Origin: Excoecaria cochinchinensis
Taxonomy: Eukaryota > Streptophyta > Magnoliopsida > Malpighiales > Euphorbiaceae
Direction: 5' to 3'
Length of the DNA stretch: 64,000 nucleotides
NCBI GenBank assembly: GCA_947683425.1
Contig: CANTUQ010000020.1
Coordinates: 4,385,501 to 4,449,500, forward strand
Part shown: positions 34,633 through 45,447 of the stretch, piece by piece
Position numbering within the stretch: position 1 is the first letter of the stretch
Layout of the letters: each line of letters opens with the position of its first letter
Notes under the pieces: generated by a model
Told to the model about the DNA's origin: nothing
Database searches by the model: none
Seen by the model: only the letters and a program-made list of their open reading frames with translations
Program-made: the position numbers and the translations under genes

Positions 34633-35372
34633 TCTGTTTCCAAACAGTAAACCGATTTTTTTTAATTTGAATAAAAGGGATTTTTATGCAATAAATTAAT
34701 GAAAATAACTGAATTCAAAGTAACAGGTCCAGAATATTTACCCTCGGATTTTTACCACGTGAAGTTGAACGTTGCAAGATGTTGACTCCTCGAGTTCTAC
34801 AAGGATCGGATCGTGATCACGCGATCAGAAGAGATTTTTGGTTGCAAAAATCTTACTTTGAAAAATAAACCGAGAGAAGGAGATTGTTTTCTCTTTCTTG
34901 GAATTTGGACAGGAATAAATATCTGAATTAGCTAGATGGATGAAAATGAATGGATCTCACTTCCTCGCATTAGCATAATTCGAGAATAAAAGAAAAGAAA
35001 TTTTAAAAGAAAATTTGTTTTATGTAAAAATAAAAAAAGAAATCTTCTATGGAGAATTTTGGTTTTCTAATAAAATTTTTTTCTAAACAATAATTTCTCA
35101 GTAAAATTTTTCGACCCCGAAAGCTAAATCCCCCTTCCCTTACTTATAGATTTAGGAGTAAATTTCAATTAAGTTTAAATTTTAAATTCAGATTTGAAGA
35201 GCATTTTCCGAAATCAAATCAAAACCGAAAAATTTTCGGAATATTCCTAAAACCAAATCTAATATTCAAAAATATTTGAAAAGATTTGGGAAATTCAAAA
35301 AGATTTAAAAATATTTTGTAAAATCTCCCAAATTTTGTAGAATCTAGTAGTTAAAACAACCAAATCATCGAT

Positions 35373-35700
35373 CGACGGGCTGCTCGTGGATTACTGATGG
35401 GCGTCTATCATAAGGGGCACCAGCAGTCATTTGACTGGCAGGCCCTACATGTGGCATGGAGATGACAGACGGCTGTCTCCTGCGAGGAGTAGGCATCGCT
35501 CAGTTGAGGGATGGGTGCCGCTCAAACGAGCGACAGGCGTCGCTCAAACGAAGTGACGGCCCCATTCTCGAGAGACGGGTGTCTCTCATGCGAGCGATGG
35601 GCTCCCATCCCTGAGCAACGGCCCGTTCATCGACGTGGGAGATGGGCCTCTCACATGATCGACGGGCTACTCCACCGATAGGCTGCTTGTCTGTGGGTTC
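35373..35700 (-). repeat. GC-rich mini-hairpin array (D LTR, U3)
   Basis: Units of about 20-25 bp, for example gagcgac-aggc-gtcgctc (35528-35545) and gagagac-gggt-gtctctc (35570-35587). The arms differ at one position and the partner base differs to match. It lies upstream of the D TATA box on the minus strand. Confidence 0.75.
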
Positions 35701-35885
35701 AAATGCCAATTCTCAAAGTTGAACTTTTTTTGACTGTCCGAAATCCCCCGTTTAACCAGAACTCCTCCGATCCTTATAAAAGTAGTGGACAAACATCAAC
35801 AACTTTCATCCCTTGTCTGATAACTGACATTAGTTTCTTCATCGGGTAACTCTGATGTTGACTACCTCAGGACCAGGTGTCTACA

Positions 35886-35904
35886 GTTGCCCGCAATTTT
35901 GGGG
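35886..35904 (-). other. Polypurine tract region of element D
   Basis: On the minus strand ccccaaaattgcgggcaac precedes the LTR start tgtagaca. A G-rich 'gggcaac' next to the LTR is usual for TAT elements. Confidence 0.6.
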
Positions 35905-36039
35905 AAAGTAGTACACTAGTGTCTAGATGAGCCAAAATTCAGAGGAGAAGGGAAGAAACACGTACCTGAGGCAGCCCTTACCTTTTTGCCATGTGGAATG
36001 TTGCGACTTGTTACTGTTGAGCTGTAGTGCTATCTGACT

Positions 36040-36640
36040 GTGGCTCGTTTGCAATCCTTTCTATCGCATTGTCCCGCTTGCTTCTGGTCGGCTTGCACGG
36101 CGCCTGTGAAATGTGGTGTCCTCTAACTACAATCCCGTTCCGATTTGTTCTATCATGTGTGCCCCGCTGTCCTCATCTCGGCATGCACGGTGGCTGATCT
36201 GTCCTACTCGCCTCATTTCAGCTTGCACGGTGTCTGTGGGATGCGGTATTCTCTAACCACAACCCTGTTGCGATTTGTTCTATCGTGTGTACCCCACTAT
36301 CCTTGTCTCAGCATGCACGGTGGCGGGTCTATCCCGCTGGCCTCATCTCAGCTTGCACGGTGTCTGTGAGATGTAGTACTCTCTGACTACAACCTCGATT
36401 TGCGCTATGTTCTATCGCTGGTGTCCCGCTAGCCTCGTCCCGGCCCACACGGAGTCTGTGAGATGTAGTGTTTTCTAACTACAACCTTTATTTGCGATCT
36501 GTTCTATCACGTGTATTCTGCTGGCCTCATCTCGACTCACGTAGTATCTGTGAGATGCAGTGTTCTCTAATTGCAACTCGGTTTGCGATCTGTTCTACCG
36601 CATGTGGTTGAACGTTCTGTCTTGCTAGCCGCTTCTGGGC
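36040..36640. repeat. Tandem repeat, about 90 and 130 bp units
   Basis: The phrase 'gcgatttgttctatc' recurs near 36140, 36270, 36405, 36496 and 36585, with 'ctgtgagatgtagt' and 'cctcatctcagcttgcacggtg' between. Spacings of about 130, 135, 90 and 90 bp suggest a 90-bp unit in which some copies carry an extra duplicated segment of about 40 bp. Confidence 0.75.
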
Positions 36641-36689
36641 TTGCACAGCATAACCTTGGTAACCCTCAACCGATCCATGTAACATTTTA

Positions 36690-37165
36690 TCTGTTAACCA
36701 TTATCCGGTCAGTGTAATATCTACTAACCACCATTCGGTCAGTGCAATATCTAATATGTTAACCACCATCCGATTAGTACAATATCTAATCTGCTAACCA
36801 CCATCCGGTTAGTACAATATCTGATCTGCTAACCCCCATTTGATCAGTATAATATCTAATCTGCTAACCACCACCCGGTCAGTATAATATCTGATATGCT
36901 AACCACCATCCGGTCAGCTTAATATCTGATCTGCTAACCACCATCCGATCAGTTTAACCCATCCAGCTAGTACAATGTCTGATCTGCTAACCCCCATCCG
37001 GCTAGTACAATGTCTGATCTGCTAACCCCCATCCGGCTAGTACAATATTCTAATCTGTTAACCCCCATCCGGCTAGTACAATGTATGATCTGCTAACCCC
37101 CATTCGGCTAGTATAGTGTCTGATCTGCTAACCCCCATCTAGTAAGTACAATATTCTACTGTCAA
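36690..37165. repeat. 35-bp tandem repeat, about 13 copies
   Basis: Unit: taaccaccatccgg then tcagtataatatctgatctgc. 'taacc' recurs at 36695, 36725, 36760, 36795, 36830, 36865, 36900, 36935, then 36988, 37023, 37059, 37094 and 37129. Almost all steps are exactly 35 bp; one unit is rearranged around 36955. A later subtype has 'ggctagtacaatgtctgat'. Confidence 0.92.
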
Positions 37166-40100
37166 CCATCCTTAGGTCGGCATGGTGACTCATTCGTCAT
37201 TTTCTTTGCTGGCGCTTATCATGAACCTTTTTTCTACAATAAAGGACAAAGAAAATATGAAGGGTATATAAAAGAGGTACTTACCTGTGGCAGTACATAC
37301 CTGTTAGGGCCGATGTTAGACGGGTACCCCGTGAAGGACGGTTGGTTTTTTACCAAATATCGATTCCTCTATCATCTCCAACGTAGCCTCCTTGTTGAAA
37401 AGACCTGCATACTTCTCACGAAGGTGAGAGAATTTAATGTTGAGGCTTTAGAGAGGAAAATAGATTTGAGCCTCCTTAGAGGAAGATTAGATTGGAGGTT
37501 TTGTTGCTTGCCTGAAGGCGGATAGGTTTCAATGTCTTTGGCATCTCTTAAAATGATCTTTGCTTTTTTTTTCCTGTTGTTTTTGGGATTTTTACATGTT
37601 AGATGTATTTGAATTTTTACAGTATATTGGATTTTCAAGGCCTTGAAAATATCTTCTACTTTTTGTTTTGTTTTGTGTTATTTTGTTTTTGTGTTTGAGG
37701 ATTTGTATTCTTTGTATATTTTGAAGTTGGATTTTGTACACTTATAGTGCGATGTGTGTGAGCGTACATCTTATGAGAGAGAAACTTACCTGATTGCCCC
37801 CGGCATGGCGTATATGGATAGGCTTGCTCTTTTGAATGTCTTCTTGGGAGCAGGTCCGCGAGGTTCCATTATCATGAGGACTTCATCTTGATCTGATTGT
37901 TCGGCATGGATGAGTGCCTATGTAGAGCTAAAACTATACCTCGGCCCACTTTTTCATCTGATTGCCTAAAATATGTGTGGGTAGTCCGGCTTCTCAAGGG
38001 ATCTTCTTTTCTGTAGATTTGTGTGATTACGGATTGCCCTTAGCATGGTGTGCCTGGACAGGCTTGTTCTTTTCGGTGTTCCACCTCTGTACTTATTCAC
38101 CTGATTTTATGCTGGATACAGTGGTCAATAATGTTGAGCTGAATCCGTCCTTTGGGCCATCCTTGCTCATGAGGTCTATTCGGACCTTTCCTTCTGAGTC
38201 ATGTGCACAGCAATATATACAAAAGATTGTGTGTGCGTATGGAACTATTGTGGAAAATATATGCATAAAGCTATATACACGAAACACGAGCAAAGGATTA
38301 ATGTACAAGAATTGTGTGTGCATATCTATACGTGTAAAAGATTGAATGCACGTGATATGTAGGGGGATATGTAGAAGATCTATGCATGCTAGATGCATAT
38401 GAGATGCAAGAATGGAGAGACCACATCCTAGGTGGTTAAGGGATTCGTTGAGGGTACTGCTCGGCTACTCACATTGTCTGATGCCCCCAAGGATCTAGAA
38501 AAGCATCGTCTTGGCTTTACGGACTATGACCTATAATCTTTTCAAGGAGAACTGACCCATACCTATCTTTGCCCCCCGGTCAACAAGTATTTTGCCCTCA
38601 TGACTCTGAATCAAGTTCTGCATTATACACTACCTGCCTAAAGGAAATTTATTTGGAGTAATGGTGCCTAATTGCTCCAGGCTTCGAAGGTCATCGTTTT
38701 AAAGGTAGTGCGTCCCTTGTGGATTTTCACACTAGCTTTATTTAGTGGAAAATGCGTCCCTTTAGGGATTTTCACCCTGTGCCTAATTTTTTGCTTGGAA
38801 TGGACCCAACCCACTCCAGCGGCTTTTTTTTTATTCATTTTTTTGAAGGACAGACTGCATGTTCACAGGTTTTCACCCTGCTCTTTGGCCTAACTTTTTC
38901 TGAGAGATCCAGTCACGATTTTCATCTCTAACGGCCTTTCTTTTCTTTTAAAGGGTATGACTGTAACAAAAATCGAAGCTACTATCAGAGCCCCCTTCTA
39001 GAGTAATTGGCAGTTATTCTCTGAGGTATTTCTCTCTAGGCATCAGTTGCATTCCTTTGAATTTGTCGCTAGATTGGATGAGGTGGCGGATAAGGATCAG
39101 GTTCCTTAGGGCTTCATGGGCCTGCTTTTTAGATTACCGACCATTGTACTCAATAGTTCAAAGGGATTAACGATATATCGAGGCATCCTTATATTTCCAA
39201 GATGGACCTTATCTTTGGCTTTTACCTCAAGATACCATAGCCTCTGGGCAAGCTATTGGTGAAGACTATTATGCCATCTATCGGGGGTTGTTCTTTCACT
39301 CCCACTAATGCACTTAACGCGACCTCAGCAAGTATACTGAATCAGCAAGTAATATAATGGAGTATTTTTAAGACTCCGAGTTATCGTACCTAAGAGACTG
39401 TGTATGCAAGTTATGACACTTAAATGTATCCTAAAGAATTCCCAGTTGTTGAATTGATTTAATTAACTACTGATTAAACAAAAAGAATTTAAATAACCAA
39501 AATAAACAAACGGAAATAATTAAATTAAATTGACAGCAACAATTGCAAGAAACCAAATGACGAAAAAATTAACAATATAAGAATTCAAAAATAGACAAAC
39601 GTTGCTCAGGTTCACTCATCCACCCCATACCAAGATATGAATCAAAACACATAAAGAAAACATATATGAACGAAATCGGGATAGCCCTCTTAACCCAAGC
39701 GTCCCATTCTGGAGCAAGCTATTCTAATTGCATAACGTCCCATTCCGGAGCAAGCTATACAACTAGCCTAATCACGGGTCTAAAATCCTAGGTTCGGTTT
39801 GCTTTCCCATTCCGGAGCCAAACAACCCAAAACCTAATTATTTCACTCCTCACTCAAATATTAAACCATGAAAACCTGCACATATGGATTCCCTTTCGGA
39901 GCAGTCCGAATGATACAGCAAACATGACAGAAAATCTGAAGATAATTTATCATGACATTAAATCATACAATTCAATAACCAATTAAGATACATGAATTAT
40001 TCATTCATCAAAACAGGAAATTAACTTGAAAATATACATCTCATGATTTGACAATAATAACCAGTGAAATAAACCTTCATTCATATATCGAATATCAAAA

Positions 40101-40497
40101 TATGTTTAGACTTCACATCAAGGATAGGGGGTTTAGAGATCCCCCAAACAACTAAAAGACTACTCATGATCCATTACAAAATCAAAAGAATAAAGGAAAG
40201 AATAAACCCAAAAGTTCATTGAGGTAGAAATCCCGGTTTAATCCCACGTTCTTCAGTCTTCTTCTTTGGATCTTCAATGGAGAATTAAACTAAAATTCTA
40301 GAAAACTAAAAATAACAATCTCTGAAAATTAAACTATGTATCTAATGAAAATTACTCTCAATTTCTAATTGAAAACTCAAAACGAGATTGAAAACTGAAG
40401 TTTAGAACAGAAGAATAACTCAAAAAAACTCAGCCGCCAAAACTAAAATCAAAAACTAATTAAAAAAATTGGAATCCTAACCAAACAGAAAAGTGCG

Positions 40498-40505
40498 TTT
40501 TTATA
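40498..40505 (-). promoter_or_regulatory. TATA box of Athila G 3' LTR
   Basis: Minus-strand TATAAAAA, 12 bp downstream of the last palindrome. The same arrangement is in the 5' LTR at 52244-52237, the copy that would drive the element. Confidence 0.7.
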
Positions 40506-40516
40506 GTTCCAGAGGG

Positions 40517-40913
40517 GTCACGGTGAAAATGAAATTCATTGTCACAGTATAGAGTCGAGATTTTCAAATTGCCTTTGCGCAGAGGAGAGGGGTCACGGTG
40601 ACAATGAATTTCATTGTCACCGTGAGGTCTTCAATATTTGCTTCTGTCCAAGAAAAACTTATGTCACGGTGACAATGATTTTCATTGTCACCGTGAGGTA
40701 CATGCTGCTCTGATTCTGCCTTGATGATTTTTATGTCACGGTGACAATGAAATTGATTGCCACCGTGACATGCTTCCTACTGGCATTCTGTCCAAACGTT
40801 TGCTATGTCATGGTCACAATGAAATCCATTGTGACCATGACCCATCTAAGTCTGCTCCTGTCTTCAACTTCTCTTTATGTCACGGTCACAATGAGTTCCA
40901 TTGTGACCGTGAG
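40517..40913 (-). repeat. Palindrome array, TCACGGT class, 6 units (G 3' LTR)
   Basis: Units start at 40517, 40592, 40663, 40735, 40807 and 40879 (75, 71, 72, 72, 72 bp). Typical arms are gtcacggtgacaatga and ttcattgtcaccgtga. Spacers on the plus strand carry gcattctg/gcttctg and end in 'tat', as in S2, so the unit direction is opposite to transcription of G. Confidence 0.92.
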
Positions 40914-41104
40914 GTACCTAGAACCACACCTGCAAAGGAAAATAAAAATCCATCAAAAACTATCTATAATTCATCAAAATTCCAATTTGACTAAGATTAG
41001 TAAAATTAACCTAAAGGAAACAAAACATGACACAAAAACACAACTAAACACCCAAAAATCATATAAAAACACCATCAAAACTAAGTACTGTATTGAAGTT
41101 ATCA

Positions 41105-42861
41105 AAATACCCCACACTTAGACTTTGCTCGTCCTTGAGTAAATGAATTATCCACATTCCTGAAATTTCAAACTCTAAGTCAGAATACGAAAACATAACA
41201 ACAATCATAGCACCAAGCAGAAGGGTCTTAGTTACAAATCCTCAAATCAATTTATATCAAGTAATTTCCCGTGCGTGTGTGCTAGGCTCAAAACCAATTT
41301 TCTCTTTTCAAAACAAAACAACCAATGCATTCCAGTAATTAAGCAAAGAAATTAAATATGCAAATGAATTTGCATACAGGTTTCGCGCTTAAAACTCAGG
41401 ATAATCATACGCCTCTCCTTTAGCACCGGAACCACAAGGGTCATCTCCACTTAAACAACTCAAATCAAGAACAGGATCAAAAGGACTTATTCCAGGGTTG
41501 TAATGTTAGGTTAAGGTATTGGCTAACAAGAAAAGTTAAATAATTCAAACAAAGAATTAGCCACTCTACCTAAAGTTTCAACTACCCAAAACTGAACAAG
41601 ATTGTCTAGATCCTACCTTCAATTCACCCATAATTTCCAATGTTGTCTAAACTTCCTCATACATAATATGCATCGAACTCAAAACAACAAAGTGATGAAC
41701 TTCCCTTTTAATTCACTTTTAAACCCAATTATCCGTAAATATGAGTATGTCTTCTTCTACTCAAAGGTCCCCCACACTTGAATTTTTCTATATTCAATAC
41801 ATCAAAATTAACTAAAAACAACAGAACTCATTAAACTTTCATTGTTTTTCTTTTTTTCTTTTTTCTTTCTTCTTTTTTTTTCATGATTTCTTTTTTTCTT
41901 TTTTTTTTTTCGGCTGGGGTACCAAAAGTCTAGATTTTCTTATACCTATTTTTTTCTTCTAATAAGGGAAGTTTAACATCATACTAAATAACACCCACAA
42001 AATTCAACAATTCTTCTCACACTTCCACTATTTCAATAATAGATACCCTTATTCAACTTTCAATGATATTCTAACCCAATCCTAGAGTGGCCAATTCTTA
42101 GAAAAGGGTAGGCAAAGGCATTTAGGCTAAATGGTAAATTAAGAGTGTAACAAGAAAATTTCATAGTACGCTTTTAGTATACTAAATTAGCTCAACGGGG
42201 CTAGCAATAGTCATAATATAAACAGGTAGGTCTAAAGCTGTTTAAAAGTGGTTATCAAAGAAATAAATTGCCTTAATCATGTCCTAAACTTGTTTAAGTT
42301 GTTATCATGTTTCGAAGGGTGATGAGGAAGGTTCTAACTATCCTGACATTCCTTCACTCAAAAACTCTTACGCATTGGATTTTTCAAATTTTTACAAACA
42401 AGCCTATAGTACATAAAAGATTGGAAATCGCAAGATATATGACTGATTGAGATTCAATTTTCTTCTAAAACTTCCAACTACTCATTTGCCAAGATCAGTT
42501 TTTAAGGTAGACCATTCTCTAATTAAAGTTCAAAACATTCATAACAGAAATAACTAAGGTTAAGCCAAGTTGAGATAAAGATATTCAGGCAACGACAATA
42601 AAGTACAAAGATAACAAAGATACTAAAACAGGAATGAACATGCATCATACATTAATGGCTATTAATTACATATATATATGAAGTTAATGTCTCCTACCCC
42701 CCACATAAAAACTTGCTATCCCCAGCAAGTAATAATATTACATATCAAAAAGAAAAATAAAAAGAAAATAAATAAAAATCAAAACAAAAGATAAGAAGTC
42801 TCCCTGATCATTGTTTTGGTGGTGGCGGTGGTGGTGGGAAATGGGCATCAAATCGCGCAAA
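41105..42861 (-). other. Athila G 3' UTR and polypurine tract
   Basis: Non-coding. Next to the LTR the minus strand reads ...gtctaagtgtggggtattt (41105-41123), the Athila polypurine-tract region, preceded by 'caaggacgagcaaag'. A long pyrimidine run on the plus strand (41841-41910) is a purine run in the transcript sense. No ORF of note. Confidence 0.75.
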
Positions 42862-43985
42862 CTAGGAGGAAAATGCCAAGAGCATTTGGTCCATCTGGGA
42901 CTGAATGGCTGCCTGAGAGGTGGAAATGGTGTCCACCAATGCAGCTATGGTATCCATCCGCTCCATGATTGCGTCATAATGCGCTGAAGAAAACGGCTGG
43001 TGCTCAGGGGCTGGGGGAGCTTGTTCCTCAGGATCCTCCTCATTGTCGCGTGGCAAGCCTCCCAGACCGCGCTCGATGCCGTGCAAATACTTATCACGTG
43101 TGGACAACTGGAAGCCATCAGCCATTGTCACATCCTTCACGAGGACCTTCGTATTGATAAGCATCTTTTGATCAATTGTGGCAATGGAAGGCAGTGATTT
43201 GTACTTTTTCAATGGGTGGCGGACACGCTTGGCAATGGCGGTGACAAATCCCCCAAGTGCGATTTTGGTCACTTTTTTCGACTTCCATTGCATCTCCTCT
43301 AATTTGTGCCAGAAATGAGTGGTGCCATTTATTCGGACACCCTGAATTATGCACGCGAGAAATAGGGCTTCCGGTAAGTTTACTTGGCCCGCTGAATCTG
43401 CATGGCTTAACAAAGAAAAAGAAAAAAATCGATGGAGGATCTGCAAAATATGGTTGTTCAAATGATGAGCCTTCGTTTTTCCTGAGACATACTGTGTGGC
43501 AGTCACAGTGTCTCGAATGATTGCCCATGCGCCGTCTTTAGAGTAATCATCATAACAATCCGGCACTAGGTGTGGAAATCCAAGATATTCTAAAAATTCA
43601 TGGAAAGTGAGGTTATACTCTATAGTGTCCAAGAAAAATGAAACAGAACCTGGATCTGTGATGAGATCGCGGCCTGGTCTACAAGTGATAGTGGACACAA
43701 AATCCCTTATCAAGGTAGGATAGACTTTCTCATTGAGCATGAACACCAGCTCCCAGCCAATTTGGGCAATAAGTTGCTGGACCTCATTTTTGATGCCAAG
43801 TTTCTCCAATAGTCCAAAATCCAAATAGCTCGTTGTGATGAACGAGCATTTGGTGAACCGAGCATACGGAACCTTTTTAGCACTTGGAACCCAGGCTGGC
43901 ACCTTAGAAATGTCCACTGAATCTGCGCTGGGAGGTTGGCTGCCAGAGCTCGAAGCCAGAGCGAAGCTTTTTCGTTTTGGAGCCA
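42862..43985 (-). CDS. Athila downstream (env-position) ORF, intact, main exon
   Basis: Open for about 374 codons after integrase, where Athila elements carry their extra 'env-like' ORF. The product starts basic (APKRKSF), then Ser-rich, then a folded core (EKVYPTLIRDFVSTI, FHEFLEYLGFP, LPEALFLACIIQG, FWHKLEEMQWKSKKV) and an acidic, Pro-rich tail with a heptad-like end (IAALVDTISTSQAAIQSQMDQML). The core resembles the plant-only domain often annotated 'putative plant transposon protein'. No signal peptide or membrane anchor is convincing: the hydrophobic N-terminus seen from a start at 44037 lies in a predicted intron. The acceptor TTTCGTGCAG ends at 43986. With the donor at 44674 the last exon-1 base A joins TG to form the start codon. 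Function unknown. The coding frame is intact although gag-pol is broken. Confidence 0.7.
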
Positions 43986-44674
43986 CTGCACGAAAGCAAA
44001 CAGCCAAGTTCAATAACAATGTAAGTTGAAACAACAATGGCTACTACTCTACTCAGTAATAAACAATCCATTTTACTCAAACTTATGCATCCTCCAACTG
44101 AGTTTAATTTATCAAAGAGATATTAACTCATAAGTAGGTTTAGAATGTACAATGACAACCTTAAAGCGCAGTTAAACATAAGGGTAAATAAAATTCTGCA
44201 TGTCAACATGTTAAACATTGCAGAAGCTGGAAAATCAAGTCATTGAGACATTTTATCAAGCACTTGGTGAGCAAGAATTTAAACGTACTAGAATTGAAAA
44301 CCAACGGCACTAACAACTACCCAAATAGGCAATTAACAACAAGACAATGCATAACAAATAGTTTAAGATCAATAAAATTCAAGTGCAATCCAAAATTTGA
44401 GTAAACTCATCAACCCAAGTTGTGCACCGTTTATGCCCTAAATTCTTACTTCCCACTCAGTCACGTTCAGAAGTAAGGATCATAATTAAGAAGAATAGGA
44501 AGGATTAAGAGGATTCGCTTTAAGATTTCCAAGCAATAACAGAGAACTTCATTAAATTTTCGGACAAAGCAATAAAAGAACGACATGGCAAGGGAGAACG
44601 AAGAAGAACAGGGGACGAGAGGGGGAGACAAACAAAATTTAAAATTAAAATAAAAGGAAGAGAAATGTACTTAC
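43986..44674 (-). other. Predicted intron before the Athila downstream ORF
   Basis: Donor CAA|GTAAGTAC (GT at 44674-44673) matches the plant consensus. The acceptor is pyrimidine-rich TTTGCTTTCGTGCAG (AG at 43987-43986). Length 689 bp, AT-rich as plant introns are. Splicing creates the ATG in an AACA-ATG-GC context, close to the plant translation-start consensus. Prediction from sequence only. Confidence 0.65.
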
Positions 44675-44806
44675 TTGTTGTAGATTATCCGGAATGGTGG
44701 TCTAAAAGAGAGAAAAGAATGCAGAGGATGCAGAGAAGAACAATTGGTGCACGGTGAGAGTGAATGAGGTGTGGGAAAGTGAGAAATAACAAATGGAAAA
44801 CTGGGA

Positions 44807-44814
44807 TTTTAAAA
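44807..44814 (-). promoter_or_regulatory. TATA-like box below the internal array
   Basis: ttttaaaa on both strands, 14 bp from the internal palindrome array. In the LTRs the TATA box is 12 bp from the array. It could place a transcription start near 44780 and give exon 1 a length of about 100 nt. Weak as a TATA box on its own; the spacing is the argument. Confidence 0.35.
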
Positions 44815-44827
44815 GTTCTTTTCGTGG

Positions 44828-45226
44828 GTCACGGTCACAATGAGTTTCATTGTGACCGTGACATAACAAAAAATTGCAATCCAGAATTGAACCGCCATGA
44901 GGTTACGGTGACAATGAATTTCATTGTCACCGTGACATAACCAAATTTGAAAACAGAATTGAATGTGCATTATGTCACGGTCACAATGAGTTTCATTGTC
45001 ACCGTGACATAACCCAGTTTGAAAACAGAATGTAACTTACTCTACCTCACGGTGACAATGAATTTCATTGTCACCGTGATATATGCACACCTCAAAACAG
45101 AAAGTTACTTACCCGATGGTCACGGTCACAATGAAGATCATTGTCACCGTGACATATGCACCAACCAGAATCCAGAATGTATCTTCCTTTGGTCACGGTC
45201 ACAATGAGTTTCATTGTGACCGTGAC
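44828..45226 (-). repeat. Internal palindrome array, TCACGGT class, 6 units (Athila G)
   Basis: Units start at 44828, 44902, 44974, 45046, 45119 and 45192 (74, 72, 72, 73, 73 bp). Arms gtcacggtcacaatga / tcattgtgaccgtgac or the G/C-swapped version. Spacers carry 'aaaacagaatg' on the plus strand, so these units run with the element, opposite to its LTR arrays. It lies between the end of integrase and the predicted exon 1 of the downstream ORF. Confidence 0.92.
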
Positions 45227-45447
45227 CACCTACACACTTGCAAAATGTCATCAATCTCTCAAAATTTCTAGCTACTACAACTTTGAAAGTTCTCCAACAA
45301 AACATAATTTCTCTTCTAACCATAAAATTGACAAAATGAAACAAGATTAACTTCCTAAAAAAAAATAATAACATTAAACGATAAAAAAAACAAAGATAAG
45401 AAGTAGTTCTACATTTAACAAGTCCGCAGCTGGACTTTTAAAAACCG

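Larger units (their letters stand above)
33344..35885 (-). repeat. Element D 3' LTR (TAT)
   Basis: On the minus strand it starts tgtagacacctgg and ends ggcgtgcgtcaca (2542 bp). TATAAGTA (35148-35141) matches the TATA box of A. Holds tandem hairpin units (33478-33759) and GC-rich mini-hairpin blocks (34520-34632, 35373-35700). Confidence 0.85.
35905..39314 (-). other. Element D 3' untranslated region
   Basis: About 3.4 kb between integrase and LTR. It holds two tandem arrays (36040-36640 and 36690-37165) and degenerate repeats around a 'gattttcaccctg' phrase (38690-38890). Plus-strand ORFs of 70-127 codons (for example 37962-38345) have no recognisable domain and are probably chance. Long repeat-bearing 3' UTRs are typical of TAT elements. 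Confidence 0.7.
39315..41104 (-). repeat. Element G 3' LTR (Athila)
   Basis: On the minus strand it starts tgataacttcaat and ends gaggtcgcgtta (CA changed to TA), 1790 bp. The palindrome array (40517-40913) lies in U3, ending 12 bp before the TATA box (40505-40498). The rest is R-U5. Confidence 0.9.

Noticed and set aside
37962..38345. 127-codon plus-strand ORF in the D 3' UTR, possible antisense gene
   Set aside because: No domain, low-complexity composition, no second copy to compare. TAT elements can carry antisense ORFs, but nothing here supports one.
40517..40913. CRISPR-like array (regular 35-bp repeats with about 37-bp spacers)
   Set aside because: The repeats are palindromes within plant retrotransposon LTRs, spacers resemble each other, there are no cas genes, and the same array is in both LTRs.
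42862..44037. Signal peptide on the Athila downstream ORF (hydrophobic start from Met at 44037)
   Set aside because: The first 17 codons lie in a predicted intron ending in TTTCGTGCAG; the conserved protein starts after it.
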